The translations under genes were made by a program, and so were the position numbers. A stretch of DNA of 7,330 nt. Source: Crocinitomicaceae bacterium (GTDB lineage: Bacteria > Bacteroidota > Bacteroidia > Flavobacteriales_D > Crocinitomicaceae). The stretch is from the NCBI GenBank assembly GCA_023264075.1, contig JALQTG010000167.1:1-7330 (forward strand). The letters are read 5' to 3'. Shown in pieces: positions 6,359-7,330 of this stretch (position 1 is the stretch's first letter; every line of letters begins with the position of its first letter). Below the pieces are notes generated by a model. The model saw nothing but the letters and a program-made list of their open reading frames with translations, did not search any database and had not been told where the DNA came from.

Positions 6359-7330
6359 ATGAATAAAGACACTGCCATTTTTGATTTAATTCGACAAGAA
6401 CGAGATCGTCAATTAAACGGGTTAGAGCTCATAGCTTCTGAAAACTTTGTAAGTGATGACGTAATGCACGCAATGGGTTCAGTTTTGACCAATAAATACG
6501 CGGAAGGCCTTCCTGGCAAACGTTATTATGGAGGATGTGAAATAGTGGATCAAGTAGAGCAATTGGCTATTGATCGCTTATGTCAATTATTCAATGCAAC
6601 TTGGGCAAATGTTCAGCCGCATTCAGGGGCGCAGGCAAATGCAGCTGTAATGTTGGCCTGCTTAAAACCAGGAGATAAAATTTTGGGATTTGATTTATCC
6701 CATGGAGGACACTTAACGCATGGTTCTCCGGTTAATTTTTCTGGAAAGCTATATGAACCGCACTTTTATGGTGTAAACAAAGAAACCGGAACGATTGATT
6801 ACGATGCACTCGAACAAACCGCTCGAACAGAAAAGCCTAAAATGATCATTTGTGGTGCTTCCGCGTATTCCAGAGATTGGGACTATGCTCGAATTCGCAA
6901 AGTAGCAGACGAAGTAGGGGCATTATTACTGGCGGATATCTCCCATCCCGCTGGATTGATTGCAACGCATTTCTTGAATGACCCACTCGAGCATTGTCAT
7001 ATCGTAACTTCCACTACCCACAAAACATTACGTGGACCTAGAGGAGGAATCATCATGATGCGCCACAATTTCGACAATCCATTCGGAATTCGTTGGAACA
7101 ATGGTAATTTACGTTCAATGGCTTCACTACTTGACGCTGCAGTTTTCCCAGGAACACAAGGAGGGCCTCTGGAACATATTGTAGCAGCGAAAGCTGTGGC
7201 TTTTGGTGAAGCTCTCACACCAACCTTCAAAAAATATGCAAAGCAGATTTTAAAAAATGCGAAAGCGATGGAAAAAGTTTTCAAGAAAAATAAAATCAGG
7301 ATGATCGGAGGGGGAACAGACAACCACCTA
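6359..7330 (+). CDS. glyA: Serine hydroxymethyltransferase, C-terminally cut by window edge
   Basis: The gene is open to the right edge, giving 324 of an expected ~425 residues. The enzyme uses PLP and tetrahydrofolate to interconvert serine and glycine, making 5,10-methylene-THF for one-carbon metabolism in the cytoplasm. Motifs in order are ELIASENF (23-30), NKYAEGLPGKRYYGG (45-59), VQPHSGAQAN (85-94), the GASAYSR loop (166-172), ADISHPAGL (192-200) with Asp193 and His196 at the cofactor, and TSTTHKTLRGPRGG (217-230), where Lys222 is the Schiff-base lysine. FPGTQGGPLEH (263-273) and GGGTDNH follow. DISHPAG has Ser where Ala is usual (DMAH), a mild change. The start is the ATG at 6359, 2 nt after the epimerase TAA, giving MNKDTAIFDLI at the expected N-terminus. 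No Shine-Dalgarno is seen (AATAAAT), consistent with coupling to the epimerase. The sequence is intact up to the edge. Confidence 0.97.
   Translation, partial: MNKDTAIFDLIRQERDRQLNGLELIASENFVSDDVMHAMGSVLTNKYAEGLPGKRYYGGCEIVDQVEQLAIDRLCQLFNATWANVQPHSGAQANAAVMLACLKPGDKILGFDLSHGGHLTHGSPVNFSGKLYEPHFYGVNKETGTIDYDALEQTARTEKPKMIICGASAYSRDWDYARIRKVADEVGALLLADISHPAGLIATHFLNDPLEHCHIVTSTTHKTLRGPRGGIIMMRHNFDNPFGIRWNNGNLRSMASLLDAAVFPGTQGGPLEHIVAAKAVAFGEALTPTFKKYAKQILKNAKAMEKVFKKNKIRMIGGGTDNHL

Noticed and set aside
6997..7323. 108-codon minus-strand frame inside glyA
   Set aside because: It is antisense to the highly conserved PLP-lysine region of glyA and shows no domain.

Overview
The window reads as ordinary chromosomal DNA of a member of the Bacteroidota, most likely a flavobacterium-like organism. 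Three independent signs point that way. The secreted M1 peptidase ends in a type IX secretion sorting domain, a system confined to that phylum. Three promoters carry the Bacteroidota -7 element TAnnTTTG. The start codons lack clear Shine-Dalgarno sequences. The DNA is moderately AT-rich, and no gene differs obviously from its neighbours in composition. I see no insertion sequence, prophage, CRISPR array, tRNA or rRNA.

Left arm, minus strand (1-857): an SDR-family short-chain dehydrogenase is followed after 3 nt by the first 19 complete codons of a low-molecular-weight protein tyrosine phosphatase, which runs off the left edge. The SDR promoter sits so close to its ATG that the mRNA may be leaderless.

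Centre, plus strand (1025-3858): a divergent gene encodes an exported M1 zinc metallopeptidase with a C-terminal T9SS signal. It is joined by a one-base TAATG overlap to ruvX/yqgF, a Holliday-junction resolvase-fold housekeeping gene. A 180-nt gap (3859-4038) holds short competing inverted repeats, a T-rich stretch and a well-formed promoter.

Right arm, plus strand (4039-7330): a DinB-fold metal-binding protein overlaps by 11 nt an NlpC/P60 (C40) peptidase that has an SH3-like N-terminus and no signal peptide. After 43 nt with a new -7 element comes an NAD-dependent nucleotide-sugar epimerase/dehydratase. Two bases later glyA (serine hydroxymethyltransferase) begins and is cut by the right edge after 324 codons.

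Four compact transcription units are inferred: SDR-LMW-PTP, M1-ruvX, dinB-C40 and epimerase-glyA. The C40 peptidase could act in cell-wall peptide turnover, the epimerase in surface-sugar supply, and the M1 enzyme in extracellular protein use. The groupings look like typical mixed flavobacterial operons rather than one dedicated system. I did not find a convincing new biological system. The points most worth checking are the truncated phosphatase at the edge, the possible leaderless SDR mRNA, the shared promoter element, and the folded leader upstream of dinB.
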